Part shown: piece after piece, positions 16,522-25,532 of the stretch | How positions within the stretch are numbered: position 1 is the stretch's first letter | Layout of the letters: each line of letters opens with the position of its first letter | DNA from: Hahellaceae bacterium | GTDB taxonomy: Bacteria; Pseudomonadota; Gammaproteobacteria; Pseudomonadales; Oleiphilaceae | Length of the DNA stretch: 64,000 nt | Assembly (NCBI GenBank): GCA_024234575.1 | Contig: JACKOB010000002.1 | Span: 372,001 to 436,000, forward strand | Direction of reading: 5' to 3' | The notes under the pieces: generated by a model | Databases searched by the model: none | What the model was told of the DNA's origin: nothing | The model's input: the letters and a program-made list of their open reading frames with translations, nothing else | Made by a program: the position numbers and the translations under genes

Positions 16522-19281
16522 ATGAACAATCTTGTCGCCACTGCTCCTGTTATTTTAGTTGATGGATCATCCTATCTCTTTCGTGCTTTCCATGCATTGC
16601 CCCCGCTGATTACATCAAAAGGCATGCCTACCGGCGCGATCAAAGGGGTGATTAATATGACCCGCCGATTGCAGCAAGACTACCCTCAATCGAAGATCAT
16701 TATGATTTTTGATGCCAAAGGGAAAAACTTTCGCCATGAGATGTATCCCGAGTACAAGGCCAACCGGCCGCCGATGCCTGAAGATCTGCGGGTACAGATA
16801 GAGCCGATCCATGAAATCATACAGGCCATGGGTCTACCGCTGTTGATGATCCCGGATGTCGAGGCGGATGACGTCATCGGCACGCTGGCACACCACGCCA
16901 CCAGCCATGGAATCGACGCGATTGTTTCGACCGGCGACAAAGACATGGCGCAACTGGTAAATCAGCATGTAACGCTGGTGAATACCATGGACAACTCCAC
17001 ACTCGACGTCGAGGGCGTTAAAAGCAAATTTGGTGTACCCCCTGAGCGTATTGTTGATTATCTGGCATTGATGGGTGACAAAGTTGATAACATTCCCGGT
17101 GTTCCCAAGTGCGGCCCAAAGACGGCTGTTAAGTGGCTTGAAGAGTTTGGCTCGCTCGACGGTGTCATTGAAAACGCAGACAAAGTAAAAGGTAAAGTGG
17201 GTGAGTATCTGCGTGAAAGCATTTCATTTCTGCCCTTATCCTACCAGCTGGCAACGATCAGCACCGACGTCACCCTTGAACAAAGCCTGCTTGATATCCA
17301 GCATTCTGAGCCAGATACGGGCAAGCTACTCGCTATGTTTCAAGAGCTAGAGTTCAAAAGCTGGATTAAAGAGTTGAATGACAGCCCTGAGAAAAGTGCC
17401 AATAGTGCGGGTGACAACAAAACCACAGAAGCAGCAGCCTCGCTAACAAGTAAAGCGCTGCCCGCTGGCCCAGTCACCACAGAATACGAAACCATTGTTG
17501 ATGCAGCCACCTTTAAAACCTGGCTAGAACGGCTGAAAAACGCAGGCACTTTTGCCTTCGACACAGAAACCACCAGCCTGAACTACAAAGAAGCCGAAAT
17601 TGTTGGCGTATCATTTGCCGTTGAAGCAGGCAAAGCGGCCTATGTTCCGCTGGCCCATGACTACCTCGGCGCCCCCGAGCAACTTAGCCGAGAGATGGTG
17701 TTGCAAGCCTTGCGCCCACTCTTGGAAGACCCGGCATACGGCAAAATCGGCCAGAATCTTAAATATGACATGAACGTACTGGCCAACTACGACATCTATT
17801 TGCAGGGTATTGCAGGTGACACCATGCTGCAGTCGTACGTTTTAGACAGCACCGCCAGCCGACATGACATGGACAGTCTGTCCCTTAAATACCTTGGTCA
17901 TAAAACTATCACTTTTGAAGAGATCGCCGGAAAAGGTGTAAAGCAACTAACCTTTAACCAGATCGAATTGGAAAAGGCAGCGCCTTACGCAGCAGAAGAC
18001 GCCGACATTACCCTGCGCCTGCATACAGTTTTGGGAAGCAAGCTAGAACATGAGACATCGAAACCGGTGTACCATGATATCGAGCTGCCACTCATCCCCG
18101 TGATCGCCCGCATCGAAAGACACGGCGCCGTGGTGGATGCCAATTTGCTGGGCAAGCAGAGCCTGTATCTGGCGGAGCGCATCACTCAGCTTGAGAGAGA
18201 AGCCTATGACCTTGCCGGGCAAGAATTTAATCTTGGATCGCCCAAACAGTTACAGGAAATTTTCTACGAAAAGCTGAACCTTCCTGTTATCAAGAAAACG
18301 CCAAAAGGACAACCATCAACCGCCGAGCCAATTCTGCAAGAGTTAGCCCTCGATTACCCGTTGCCCAAAGTGATTCTTGAATATCGCAGCCTAAGCAAAC
18401 TGAAATCGACCTACACGGATAAACTGCCACAGCAGATTAACGCCCGCACTGGCCGTATCCATACGTCCTATCATCAGGCGGTAACGGCAACGGGAAGACT
18501 GTCTTCTACCGACCCAAATTTGCAAAACATACCAATTCGAACCGAAGAAGGGCGAAAAATTCGGCAGGCTTTCGTGGCCCCCAAAGGCTACAAACTTCTC
18601 GCCGCCGATTACTCTCAAATCGAATTGCGCATAATGGCGCATCTGTCTGGCGACAAAGGCTTGCTGGACGCATTTGCCCACAACAAAGACATTCACAAAG
18701 CCACCGCCGCCGAGGTTTTCGGTGTGGATGAGGCATCGGTAAGTTCAGACCAGAGACGCAGCGCTAAAGCCATTAACTTTGGTTTGATCTATGGCATGTC
18801 GGCGTTTGGGTTAGGCCGCCAGCTGGGTATTGAACGAGGCGTAGCACAGGAATACATCAACCGTTACTTCGCCCGCTATCCCGGCGTATTAGAATACATG
18901 GACCGTACCCGTGCGCTGGCCCACGATCAGGGCTATGTTGAAACCATTTTTGGCCGACAGCTGCACCTGCCAGAAATTAACGCCACCAACAAAATGCGTC
19001 AGCAAGCTGCGGAACGAACAGCCATTAACGCCCCCATGCAAGGCACCGCCGCCGACATTATTAAGCGCGCCATGCTGGCCGTAGACAACTGGCTACAAAC
19101 CGACAAGCCCGATGCCTTTATGATAATGCAGGTACATGATGAACTGGTATTCGAAGTCAGGGACAGTGACGCAGACAAATTAAAGCCCAAAATTATCGAA
19201 CTGATGTCTGGCGCTGCAGAACTCGCGGTGCCACTGCTTGTTGAAGCAGGTATCGGTGATAACTGGGATGAGGCGCATTAG
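16522..19281 (+). CDS. polA: DNA polymerase I
   Basis: A 919-residue full-length Pol I used in Okazaki fragment processing and repair. It has a 5'-3' nuclease domain (residues 1-~290, VDGSSYLFRAFHALPP), a proofreading 3'-5' exonuclease domain (~340-530) with the intact FDTETTSL motif, and the polymerase domain (~540-919) with LLAADYSQIELR (motif A), the O-helix RRSAKAINFGLIYG, and MQVHDELVFEV (motif C). A putative cation transporter gene starts 8 bp after the stop. Confidence 0.98.
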   Translation: MNNLVATAPVILVDGSSYLFRAFHALPPLITSKGMPTGAIKGVINMTRRLQQDYPQSKIIMIFDAKGKNFRHEMYPEYKANRPPMPEDLRVQIEPIHEIIQAMGLPLLMIPDVEADDVIGTLAHHATSHGIDAIVSTGDKDMAQLVNQHVTLVNTMDNSTLDVEGVKSKFGVPPERIVDYLALMGDKVDNIPGVPKCGPKTAVKWLEEFGSLDGVIENADKVKGKVGEYLRESISFLPLSYQLATISTDVTLEQSLLDIQHSEPDTGKLLAMFQELEFKSWIKELNDSPEKSANSAGDNKTTEAAASLTSKALPAGPVTTEYETIVDAATFKTWLERLKNAGTFAFDTETTSLNYKEAEIVGVSFAVEAGKAAYVPLAHDYLGAPEQLSREMVLQALRPLLEDPAYGKIGQNLKYDMNVLANYDIYLQGIAGDTMLQSYVLDSTASRHDMDSLSLKYLGHKTITFEEIAGKGVKQLTFNQIELEKAAPYAAEDADITLRLHTVLGSKLEHETSKPVYHDIELPLIPVIARIERHGAVVDANLLGKQSLYLAERITQLEREAYDLAGQEFNLGSPKQLQEIFYEKLNLPVIKKTPKGQPSTAEPILQELALDYPLPKVILEYRSLSKLKSTYTDKLPQQINARTGRIHTSYHQAVTATGRLSSTDPNLQNIPIRTEEGRKIRQAFVAPKGYKLLAADYSQIELRIMAHLSGDKGLLDAFAHNKDIHKATAAEVFGVDEASVSSDQRRSAKAINFGLIYGMSAFGLGRQLGIERGVAQEYINRYFARYPGVLEYMDRTRALAHDQGYVETIFGRQLHLPEINATNKMRQQAAERTAINAPMQGTAADIIKRAMLAVDNWLQTDKPDAFMIMQVHDELVFEVRDSDADKLKPKIIELMSGAAELAVPLLVEAGIGDNWDEAH

Positions 19282-19289
19282 GAGGTAGC

Positions 19290-19901
19290 ATGGCAGGTTC
19301 TTGTTGTGAAAATAACTGCGCTGTCGAGGCGCTGCGCACCAGGCAGAAAGGCACGCTGGTAAAAGTGCTGTGTATTAATGCGATGATGTTTTTCGTCATC
19401 GCCGCGGCGGCACTTTATGGTCAGTCTACAGCGCTGCTTTCTGACAGTTTGGACAACCTGGGGGATGCGCTTACCTACGGCCTTAGCCTGTATGTGGTGT
19501 CGCAAAGCACGCGTGTTAAGGCACGTGTGGCACTTTTAAAAGGTGGCCTCATATTTTTAGCAGCGTCGGCAGTAGTGGCACAGGTGATATTTAAACTACT
19601 CGATCCGGTGGTGCCCGCTTATGAAGTAATGGGCGTTTTCAGCCTGGCTGGATTAGTCGCCAACGGCTTATGCTTGTGGCTGCTGTGGCAACATCGAGCT
19701 GAAGACATCAATATGAGCTCTGTCTTCGAATGCTCGCGTAATGATATAGCGTCAAATCTGTCGGTGTTTGTGGCGGCAGGTGGTGTATGGCTCTTCCAGT
19801 CAGGATGGCCCGACCTTATTGTCGCATCGATGTTGGCGGTATTACTGTTGCGCTCGTCATTCCGAGTGATACGGGGTGCATTAAAAGAGCTAAACGCTTG
19901 A
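19290..19901 (+). CDS. Cation diffusion facilitator-like membrane protein, TM domain only
   Basis: A 203-residue protein with about five or six transmembrane segments resembling the CDF (cation efflux) fold: SDSLDNLGDALTYGLSLYV carries the Asp residues of the transport site, and RNDIASNLSVFVAAG is the second half-site. The cytoplasmic C-terminal domain of typical CDF exporters is absent. The N-terminus has a Cys-rich CCENNC motif that may bind metal. GGAGG precedes the ATG, and translation is likely coupled to polA. Substrate is unknown. Confidence 0.75.
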   Translation: MAGSCCENNCAVEALRTRQKGTLVKVLCINAMMFFVIAAAALYGQSTALLSDSLDNLGDALTYGLSLYVVSQSTRVKARVALLKGGLIFLAASAVVAQVIFKLLDPVVPAYEVMGVFSLAGLVANGLCLWLLWQHRAEDINMSSVFECSRNDIASNLSVFVAAGGVWLFQSGWPDLIVASMLAVLLLRSSFRVIRGALKELNA

Positions 19902-19953
19902 GTCGTTAACGGTTTTTTGATTCTAATTTAAGGTGTTCCGAACGACCTATCTA

Positions 19954-21528
19954 TTAACGAGGCGGCACTTTCGACATCGCTCGCTCCGCCATGGCCGTAA
20001 TCGTCAGGCTGGGATTAACGCCTATATTTACCGGAATCACGGATGCGTCAGTAATATACATATCTGGATAACCAAAGACCTGATGATTCACGTCAACAAC
20101 ACCGTCCTCTGCATTCGCACCAATAGGACAGCCACCTAAAATATGCGCGGTGAGTGCTTTATTTCCCAGGCTTTCCATAAATATGCTTTGTGCATCGCCG
20201 TTGCTGTGTTCCGCCAGGGTGCGGGCGACTTTGTTTGCTATCGGCAGATAGGCGGGGGTCGCCGTGCCAGCTGGCAGTGCGGTAGCCAACACTTTCTTCC
20301 AAGGAAACAACCTGCTGCGCCGGTAAGTCAGGGCTAGTTGGTTATCGGCATACTGCATGACCGTAAGCAAGGTGGTACGTTTATGCCAGTCTTTTGCGAA
20401 CCAGGCTCTTGTGCTGCGTTTAGGGTGTATCAGAATCTCCCGTAAGGTCTTCAGTGCGCGATAAACGGGCCGGTCATCATCCACCATTGGGCCGAAGTAG
20501 AAACGCATGATGCGATAACCGGGTGGTATTCGATTTTGCGTAACGTGGGTTTTATCATCAGGATAGAAATCACTGGAGATTGTCGTACCCTCAGTCAAAT
20601 CAATGCTTTTATCCCGCGACAATGAAGCAACGAGCGCCTCACTGTTGGTTCGCACCCGACTGCCTAATGCCTTGGAAATAGCAGGCAAGCTGTGATACTC
20701 ATCACGGCACCGATAAAGCAGACTTAATGTACCCAGTACGCCGCCTGCTAGCACGACGCCCTTGGCACTAAACCATTTTCGCTCGGTATTTGGCCCAACT
20801 TTGAAGTGTGCGCGCACCATATAACCATTGGACAGACGATCGATTCTTACGGCCTCATGGCCTGAAAAGATCTGTGCGCCTTTTTTTTCCGCGAAGTATA
20901 GGTAGTTTTTATCGAGTGAATTTTTAGCACCCACCGCACAACCGGTGACGCACTTACCACAAAAAGTACAGCTATGACGCACCGGACCATTACCGGAAAA
21001 ATAGGGGTCGTCGTGCGGTTTGCCCTCGGCATCGGGTTGGGAAAAAAAGATACCCTGAGGAACATGACCAAATGTGCTGAGCTTTTCCATCGACTGGGCA
21101 GTGCGCAACACCTGCTCATCCATTTCGCCATGTTTGGGGTTTTCTGCCACGCCAAGCATCGTTGAGGCAATATCATAACAAGGCGCCAATTCACTCTTCC
21201 AATTGGCCAGCGCAGCCCATTGTTCAGCGCTATAAAATGAATCTTTTGGCTTTAGCAAAACTGCGGCATACACCAGGCTGCCGCCACCTACACCAATACC
21301 TCGCACAACGGCAGCGTGTTGAAAAAAATCCTGTGAGAAAAAACCATTAGCACCTAACTTTGGCGCCCAAAACAGCTTTTTTAAGTCGGAGTCGGCAGCT
21401 TGCATATCCTCTGGCGTCACACGCCGCCCTTGCTCCAGCACCGCCACACGATAACCCTTTTCGCTTAAGCGCAGCGCCGCAACACTGCCTCCAAATCCGC
21501 TACCGATAACGATGTAGTCAAACTCCAT
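19954..21528 (-). CDS. GMC-family oxidoreductase (cholesterol oxidase-like)
   Basis: A 524-residue FAD enzyme. An N-terminal Rossmann motif, GSGFGGSVAALRLSEKGYRV, is followed by GIGVGGGSLVYAAVLL, the Cys-rich HSCTFCGKCVTGC typical of this cholesterol-oxidase-like subgroup, and the C-terminal GMC block (HILGGCPIG ... TDASVIPVNIGVNPSLTI). It oxidises an alcohol or sterol-type substrate with FAD. The substrate is unknown. No signal peptide is seen. It convergently faces the CDF gene. Confidence 0.82.
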   Translation of the reverse strand: MEFDYIVIGSGFGGSVAALRLSEKGYRVAVLEQGRRVTPEDMQAADSDLKKLFWAPKLGANGFFSQDFFQHAAVVRGIGVGGGSLVYAAVLLKPKDSFYSAEQWAALANWKSELAPCYDIASTMLGVAENPKHGEMDEQVLRTAQSMEKLSTFGHVPQGIFFSQPDAEGKPHDDPYFSGNGPVRHSCTFCGKCVTGCAVGAKNSLDKNYLYFAEKKGAQIFSGHEAVRIDRLSNGYMVRAHFKVGPNTERKWFSAKGVVLAGGVLGTLSLLYRCRDEYHSLPAISKALGSRVRTNSEALVASLSRDKSIDLTEGTTISSDFYPDDKTHVTQNRIPPGYRIMRFYFGPMVDDDRPVYRALKTLREILIHPKRSTRAWFAKDWHKRTTLLTVMQYADNQLALTYRRSRLFPWKKVLATALPAGTATPAYLPIANKVARTLAEHSNGDAQSIFMESLGNKALTAHILGGCPIGANAEDGVVDVNHQVFGYPDMYITDASVIPVNIGVNPSLTITAMAERAMSKVPPR

Positions 21529-21622
21529 GGCGCAATATCCTAATATTATGACGTGTTAACCAGAAAATAATGCAAACTGAAAAAGACAAAAGGCTCTTTT
21601 TATCATAAGAAGCTAACGTCGG

Positions 21623-22093
21623 CTAAGGTTGTCGATGCAATAAAAACGGCATAGGAAGATTTCGTATCAGCGGCAGATTAACGATGGTAATCGCCATAAT
21701 CGTGTTTTCATCCAAGTGCCGTAACTCATCGATAAAATAGCCTAGCAGAAAAGGCGAGCCCGAGGGATAGGTTAGCACCAGTGCTGCATTGCCATCTATG
21801 CGCGAGACTTGCACAGCAACATTCATCGGTACAGCTGGTTTTAGTGCCCCAATCTTGCCGAGCAGATTTACGGCACGGCCTTTGCCCTGAATTTGCTTAC
21901 CTTTCCAACAAGGCAAGCCCACTAAAGCAACGCCTATGCCTGCACTGTTGCGAAACCACCAGGGCCCCAGAAACTCTGCCTGATAATCTCCCACTGCGAG
22001 ATCTTCATCAACGGCGGGTAACGCAGAAAAGAGCCGCGTGAGCGCCGAAAATGAAGTTTCCGTCAGTTTGCTCTTCTTTGGTGCTGATGACAC
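21623..22093 (-). CDS. Hypothetical protein beside the GMC oxidoreductase
   Basis: A 156-residue product read from a GTG at 22093, which has a GGAG site 7-8 bases upstream. The frame is open to a TTG at 22174 but that has no binding site. The Trp/Gly-rich core (EFLGPWWFRNSAGIG, LPCWKGKQIQGKGRAVNLL) looks like a compact beta-barrel, and the rest is hydrophobic without clear transmembrane helices. I do not recognise the family. It lies about 90 bp upstream of, and on the same strand as, the oxidoreductase and may be co-transcribed. Confidence 0.55.
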   Translation of the reverse strand: MSSAPKKSKLTETSFSALTRLFSALPAVDEDLAVGDYQAEFLGPWWFRNSAGIGVALVGLPCWKGKQIQGKGRAVNLLGKIGALKPAVPMNVAVQVSRIDGNAALVLTYPSGSPFLLGYFIDELRHLDENTIMAITIVNLPLIRNLPMPFLLHRQP

Positions 22094-22182
22094 AACATTA
22101 CTCCAGAGGCTCAGGCCTGCATTCGTGTTAAATTTATTGTAGCGTTTTTTATGAGTGCCGGCTGACCTGGACAACCGAGAAA

Positions 22183-22204
22183 ACCAAGCAACTGCTTGGT
22201 TTTT
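22183..22204. terminator. Short hairpin between two minus-strand genes
   Basis: ACCAAGC-AACT-GCTTGGT, with TTTT on the + side and TTTTC on the - side. It is a plausible weak terminator for the membrane protein gene to its right. Confidence 0.45.
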
Positions 22205-22255
22205 AATTAATCATAAGATGGATGCTGATGCAAGCACTTCAGGGTGGCACCGCGA

Positions 22256-23365
22256 CTACTTATGCACGACCGGCATTTCGACGATTTGCTCAGCCCCCAA
22301 TCCTGGTTGATAAAACTTTAACCTGGCGTTCAGGAGTCGATCAAAGGCTTCATCATCAGCGATTTTACCGTAGGGGCGCACGCAGTTGTCGAATATACCG
22401 AAGCGCTCATTCATCAAACTTGAATAGGCACGCCACCCCGTATTCCCTTTGGGATAGCGCTTCTCTATCGAAAGCCAACCCATAGGCACCGGTGCCCAAA
22501 CTGTCAGCTGCGTTGTATCCGCGGTGACCTGAAAGGGCCTTGCGCGCTCTTTTAATTCGGGGCTGACAGATAACGGCAATGCTGATCTGACCAGCTCACC
22601 AGAAGCGTTTCGCCAGTAGATATCAAACACTATTTCGTTGGCTAATACGGCATCAATGCTTTCCATCAGAAGTGGCTGGTTTTCATTCTCTGCGCTATAG
22701 AAAAACAGATTAATTTGCGACTCTGATGTTTGACAGATTCCGGTTCCGGACAGATGGGTGGCATCCTCCCAGGTTTTATCCCCGACTGTTTCGCTAATAC
22801 GTTCAATGGTTAGCGCTTGCGTCCCGTGCAAGCGAGCGTGCAGTAAAAACCCATGCCCAGCAAGCTTATAGACGTTGGTCGTCACTTGAAATGGTAATGC
22901 GGCAGGCGCTTTGGCAACCGCATCATTAAGCTCTTCTCGCGCACTAATTCGGGCTGACTGTTGTTGTACATCCTTTAAGCCCACCACCAGACCCTGCCCT
23001 TCTCTGCCGATAAAAAGAACGAGTGCACCCAGTGCAAATATCAGCCCATAGGGTACTTTTGTCCGGCCAATTCTGCCCAGCAGCACCAAACCGCTGAAGT
23101 AAAGCAAGGGCGAAAGCGTAAAAAGCACACCATAGAATACAGCCAATCCTTCCATGCCACTCACCATCCCGGCAATGGCAAAGGCGACATAAATTGCACC
23201 CACCGCCACAGGAATTGATGAGACCAGTAATAGCCACCACTGCTTACGCAGAGCGCGCTGACGAAACTCTTTATAAACCCGGAAAAGCAGCCACCCGGAA
23301 ATAACTAACAACCCCAGCGGCATAGCAATTCTGGATAAGGTCACGTCTAACAGATCAAAAAACAT
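22256..23365 (-). CDS. Hypothetical membrane protein with four N-terminal TM segments
   Basis: A 369-residue protein. The first 140 residues contain about four hydrophobic helices; residues about 145-369 are soluble and probably periplasmic, with beta-rich content and repeated VTTNVYKL / VTADTTQLTVW-like strands. I do not recognise a family. It begins close to, and diverges from, the MscS gene, sharing the control region 23366-23594. Confidence 0.6.
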   Translation of the reverse strand: MFFDLLDVTLSRIAMPLGLLVISGWLLFRVYKEFRQRALRKQWWLLLVSSIPVAVGAIYVAFAIAGMVSGMEGLAVFYGVLFTLSPLLYFSGLVLLGRIGRTKVPYGLIFALGALVLFIGREGQGLVVGLKDVQQQSARISAREELNDAVAKAPAALPFQVTTNVYKLAGHGFLLHARLHGTQALTIERISETVGDKTWEDATHLSGTGICQTSESQINLFFYSAENENQPLLMESIDAVLANEIVFDIYWRNASGELVRSALPLSVSPELKERARPFQVTADTTQLTVWAPVPMGWLSIEKRYPKGNTGWRAYSSLMNERFGIFDNCVRPYGKIADDEAFDRLLNARLKFYQPGLGAEQIVEMPVVHK

Positions 23366-23594
23366 TTTACCTCCTGCTCTTAACGGTGTTGATTTCAGTC
23401 ACAGGATGACAGCTATCTCAGCAATAGACACCTTAATCATCAGTGTACTACTGACCAATACTTTTAAGGTTGATATCCGGCACTTATTGTCGCCACCTCT
23501 TGTTATATTCACGAGAGGCCGTCTAGACTGTAGGGCAATAGAACGCCATTTAGATTCTGCCGCACCTGATAATATAAAAGGATATTACACCGCT

Positions 23595-24755
23595 ATGGCC
23601 GATCATGCCGATGCACAAGCTGCATCCATAGCCCAAGAGACTCCGATTAAACCCTTTGCAGATACGATAGCCGAATTTGCAGACTGGTTACCCGACAGCG
23701 TTCGCCCGGTTTGGGAGCTTATCGCCCACTACCCCGCCATAGGGTCACTCGCGATTATCGTTATTTTTTACCTGGCCGCTTTTGTCGTGCGCAACGTGTT
23801 GCTTCGCTACATGCAGAAACTTTTAAGCTCTGTACACCCGGAAGTGGGTAGTTTTATCTTTGCACCGATACGACAGGTGCTCTTCACAACCATGTTATAT
23901 CTTGGCTTAATACTGGCCACCAAAGCTGCCATGCTGCCGTTTGGCAGTGAATTTCTGATCAATATCTTTGGCTCGGTCATTATTGGCAGCTGGATACGTG
24001 CAGGCTTTTTATTAAGCACTGCCATATTGGAATTACTGGGCAAAAATCACGAACGTTTTCCTCTGGTCGAACCGCGAACAATTCCGCTACTGGACCTCAC
24101 CGCAAAACTGCTCACTATACTCATCGGCAGCTACTGCCTGTTGATCATCTGGGGAATCAATCCAGTGGGATGGCTGGCTTCAGCTGGCGTCGTCGGCATT
24201 GCGGTGGGTTTTGCCGCCAAAGATACCTTAGCCAACTTGTTCTCTGGTTTTTTTATTCTCATTGATGCTCCGTATAAGGTAGGTGATTATATTAACCTCG
24301 ACAGTGGTGAGCGTGGCCGCGTCACCAATATCGGCCTGCGCAGCACAAGACTGATAAGCCGCGATGATATCGAAATCACGCTGCCTAACTCAGTGATTGC
24401 AAATGCAAAAATCAGTAATGAAAGTGGTGGCCCGAATACCAATATTCGTATTAAAGTTCCTGTTGGCGTAGCTTACGGATCAGATGCTGACAAGGTCTGT
24501 GATGTACTGCTGAAAATAGGTCAAGCCCACCCGGAACTCGTAGCCGACCCAGCCCCGCGGATTAGGATGCGTGGATTCGGAGCCTCAAGCCTGGACTTCG
24601 AGCTACTGGCCTGGATATCTCAGCCCGAAGACCGTGGACGCATTATGCACGAGCTATTCATTGCCATTTACAAAGCACTTGCCACCGAAGGGATCGAAAT
24701 ACCCTACGCGAAAACAGATGTCTATATCAAAGAGCTGCCTAAGCCGTCCAAGTAG
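23595..24755 (+). CDS. MscS-family mechanosensitive channel
   Basis: Read from the ATG at 23595 (386 residues) because an AAGGA element and a TAATAT -10-like box lie just upstream; the frame is open further to 23406. It has several N-terminal TM helices and the pore helix TM3 pattern GWLASAGVVGIAVGFAAKDTLANLFSG. A beta domain follows (VGDYINLDSGERGRVTNIGLRSTRL), then the cytoplasmic MscS_C domain. Such channels release solutes under hypo-osmotic shock. It appears monocistronic. Confidence 0.87.
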   Translation: MADHADAQAASIAQETPIKPFADTIAEFADWLPDSVRPVWELIAHYPAIGSLAIIVIFYLAAFVVRNVLLRYMQKLLSSVHPEVGSFIFAPIRQVLFTTMLYLGLILATKAAMLPFGSEFLINIFGSVIIGSWIRAGFLLSTAILELLGKNHERFPLVEPRTIPLLDLTAKLLTILIGSYCLLIIWGINPVGWLASAGVVGIAVGFAAKDTLANLFSGFFILIDAPYKVGDYINLDSGERGRVTNIGLRSTRLISRDDIEITLPNSVIANAKISNESGGPNTNIRIKVPVGVAYGSDADKVCDVLLKIGQAHPELVADPAPRIRMRGFGASSLDFELLAWISQPEDRGRIMHELFIAIYKALATEGIEIPYAKTDVYIKELPKPSK

Positions 24756-24838
24756 ATCACTCCGACGTGCCATCGCTGTAAGCATTTATTTTCCATGACC
24801 GCGCACACGCAAATGGAAATCTGGAGCAGCCCCTGGCC

Positions 24839-25498
24839 TTACTTGACTGCCATCGCTTTTTCGAATGTTTTACAATAGCCGGATATCTCTAGGTACGTGA
24901 CTATTTTGCCAGCGAGAATTCTTGGATCTCCGTAAGAAGCATCTACTGTTATTTCAGCCTGATGAGGTGCCTCATAGGCTGAATCAACTCCCGTAAATTG
25001 CTTAATTTGCCCTGCTCTTGCTTTTCTGTACAGCCCCTTCGGATCTCTTTTTTCACACACTTCAATGGGGGTACTAACAAATATTTCGACAAACTCGCCG
25101 TCGGGAAACAGTTCTCTCACCATTTGCCGGTCTACTTTAAACGGCGATATAAAAGCAGACAAAACGATAAGGCCTGAATCAACTAACAGTTTAGCCACCT
25201 CACCGATACGTCGAATATTTTCTACTCGATCTTCATCGCTAAATCCTAGATCTTTATTGAGACCTTTCCTCACGTTATCGCCATCAAGAAGGTACGTGTG
25301 ATGACCTCTATTATATAACTCCTGTTCTACAAGATCTGCGATCGTGGACTTTCCTGCCCCGCTCAACCCTGTAAACCACATCAGGCATGGCTGTTGGCCT
25401 TTTTGAATGCTTCGTTCTTTTTTACCAACATGGTGTTTATGCCAGACTAGATTCTCCTCGAACATGAGTTTTCTCTCTTCGATAGTAGAGGCGCTCAC
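24839..25498 (-). CDS. cysC: Adenylylsulfate kinase
   Basis: A 219-residue APS kinase (an ATG nine codons downstream is an alternative start). The P-loop [33 protein letters not shown], the [25 protein letters not shown] segment (split by a conserved Arg), and [24 protein letters not shown] are all present. It makes PAPS, the sulfate donor. It lies 34 bp downstream of a TPR-sulfotransferase gene on the same strand, which would use PAPS. CysDN are not in the window. Confidence 0.94.
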   Translation of the reverse strand: MSASTIEERKLMFEENLVWHKHHVGKKERSIQKGQQPCLMWFTGLSGAGKSTIADLVEQELYNRGHHTYLLDGDNVRKGLNKDLGFSDEDRVENIRRIGEVAKLLVDSGLIVLSAFISPFKVDRQMVRELFPDGEFVEIFVSTPIEVCEKRDPKGLYRKARAGQIKQFTGVDSAYEAPHQAEITVDASYGDPRILAGKIVTYLEISGYCKTFEKAMAVK

Positions 25499-25532
25499 GG
25501 GTTGCTGCGCGCCTTGCCAGGAGTAAGGTCAA

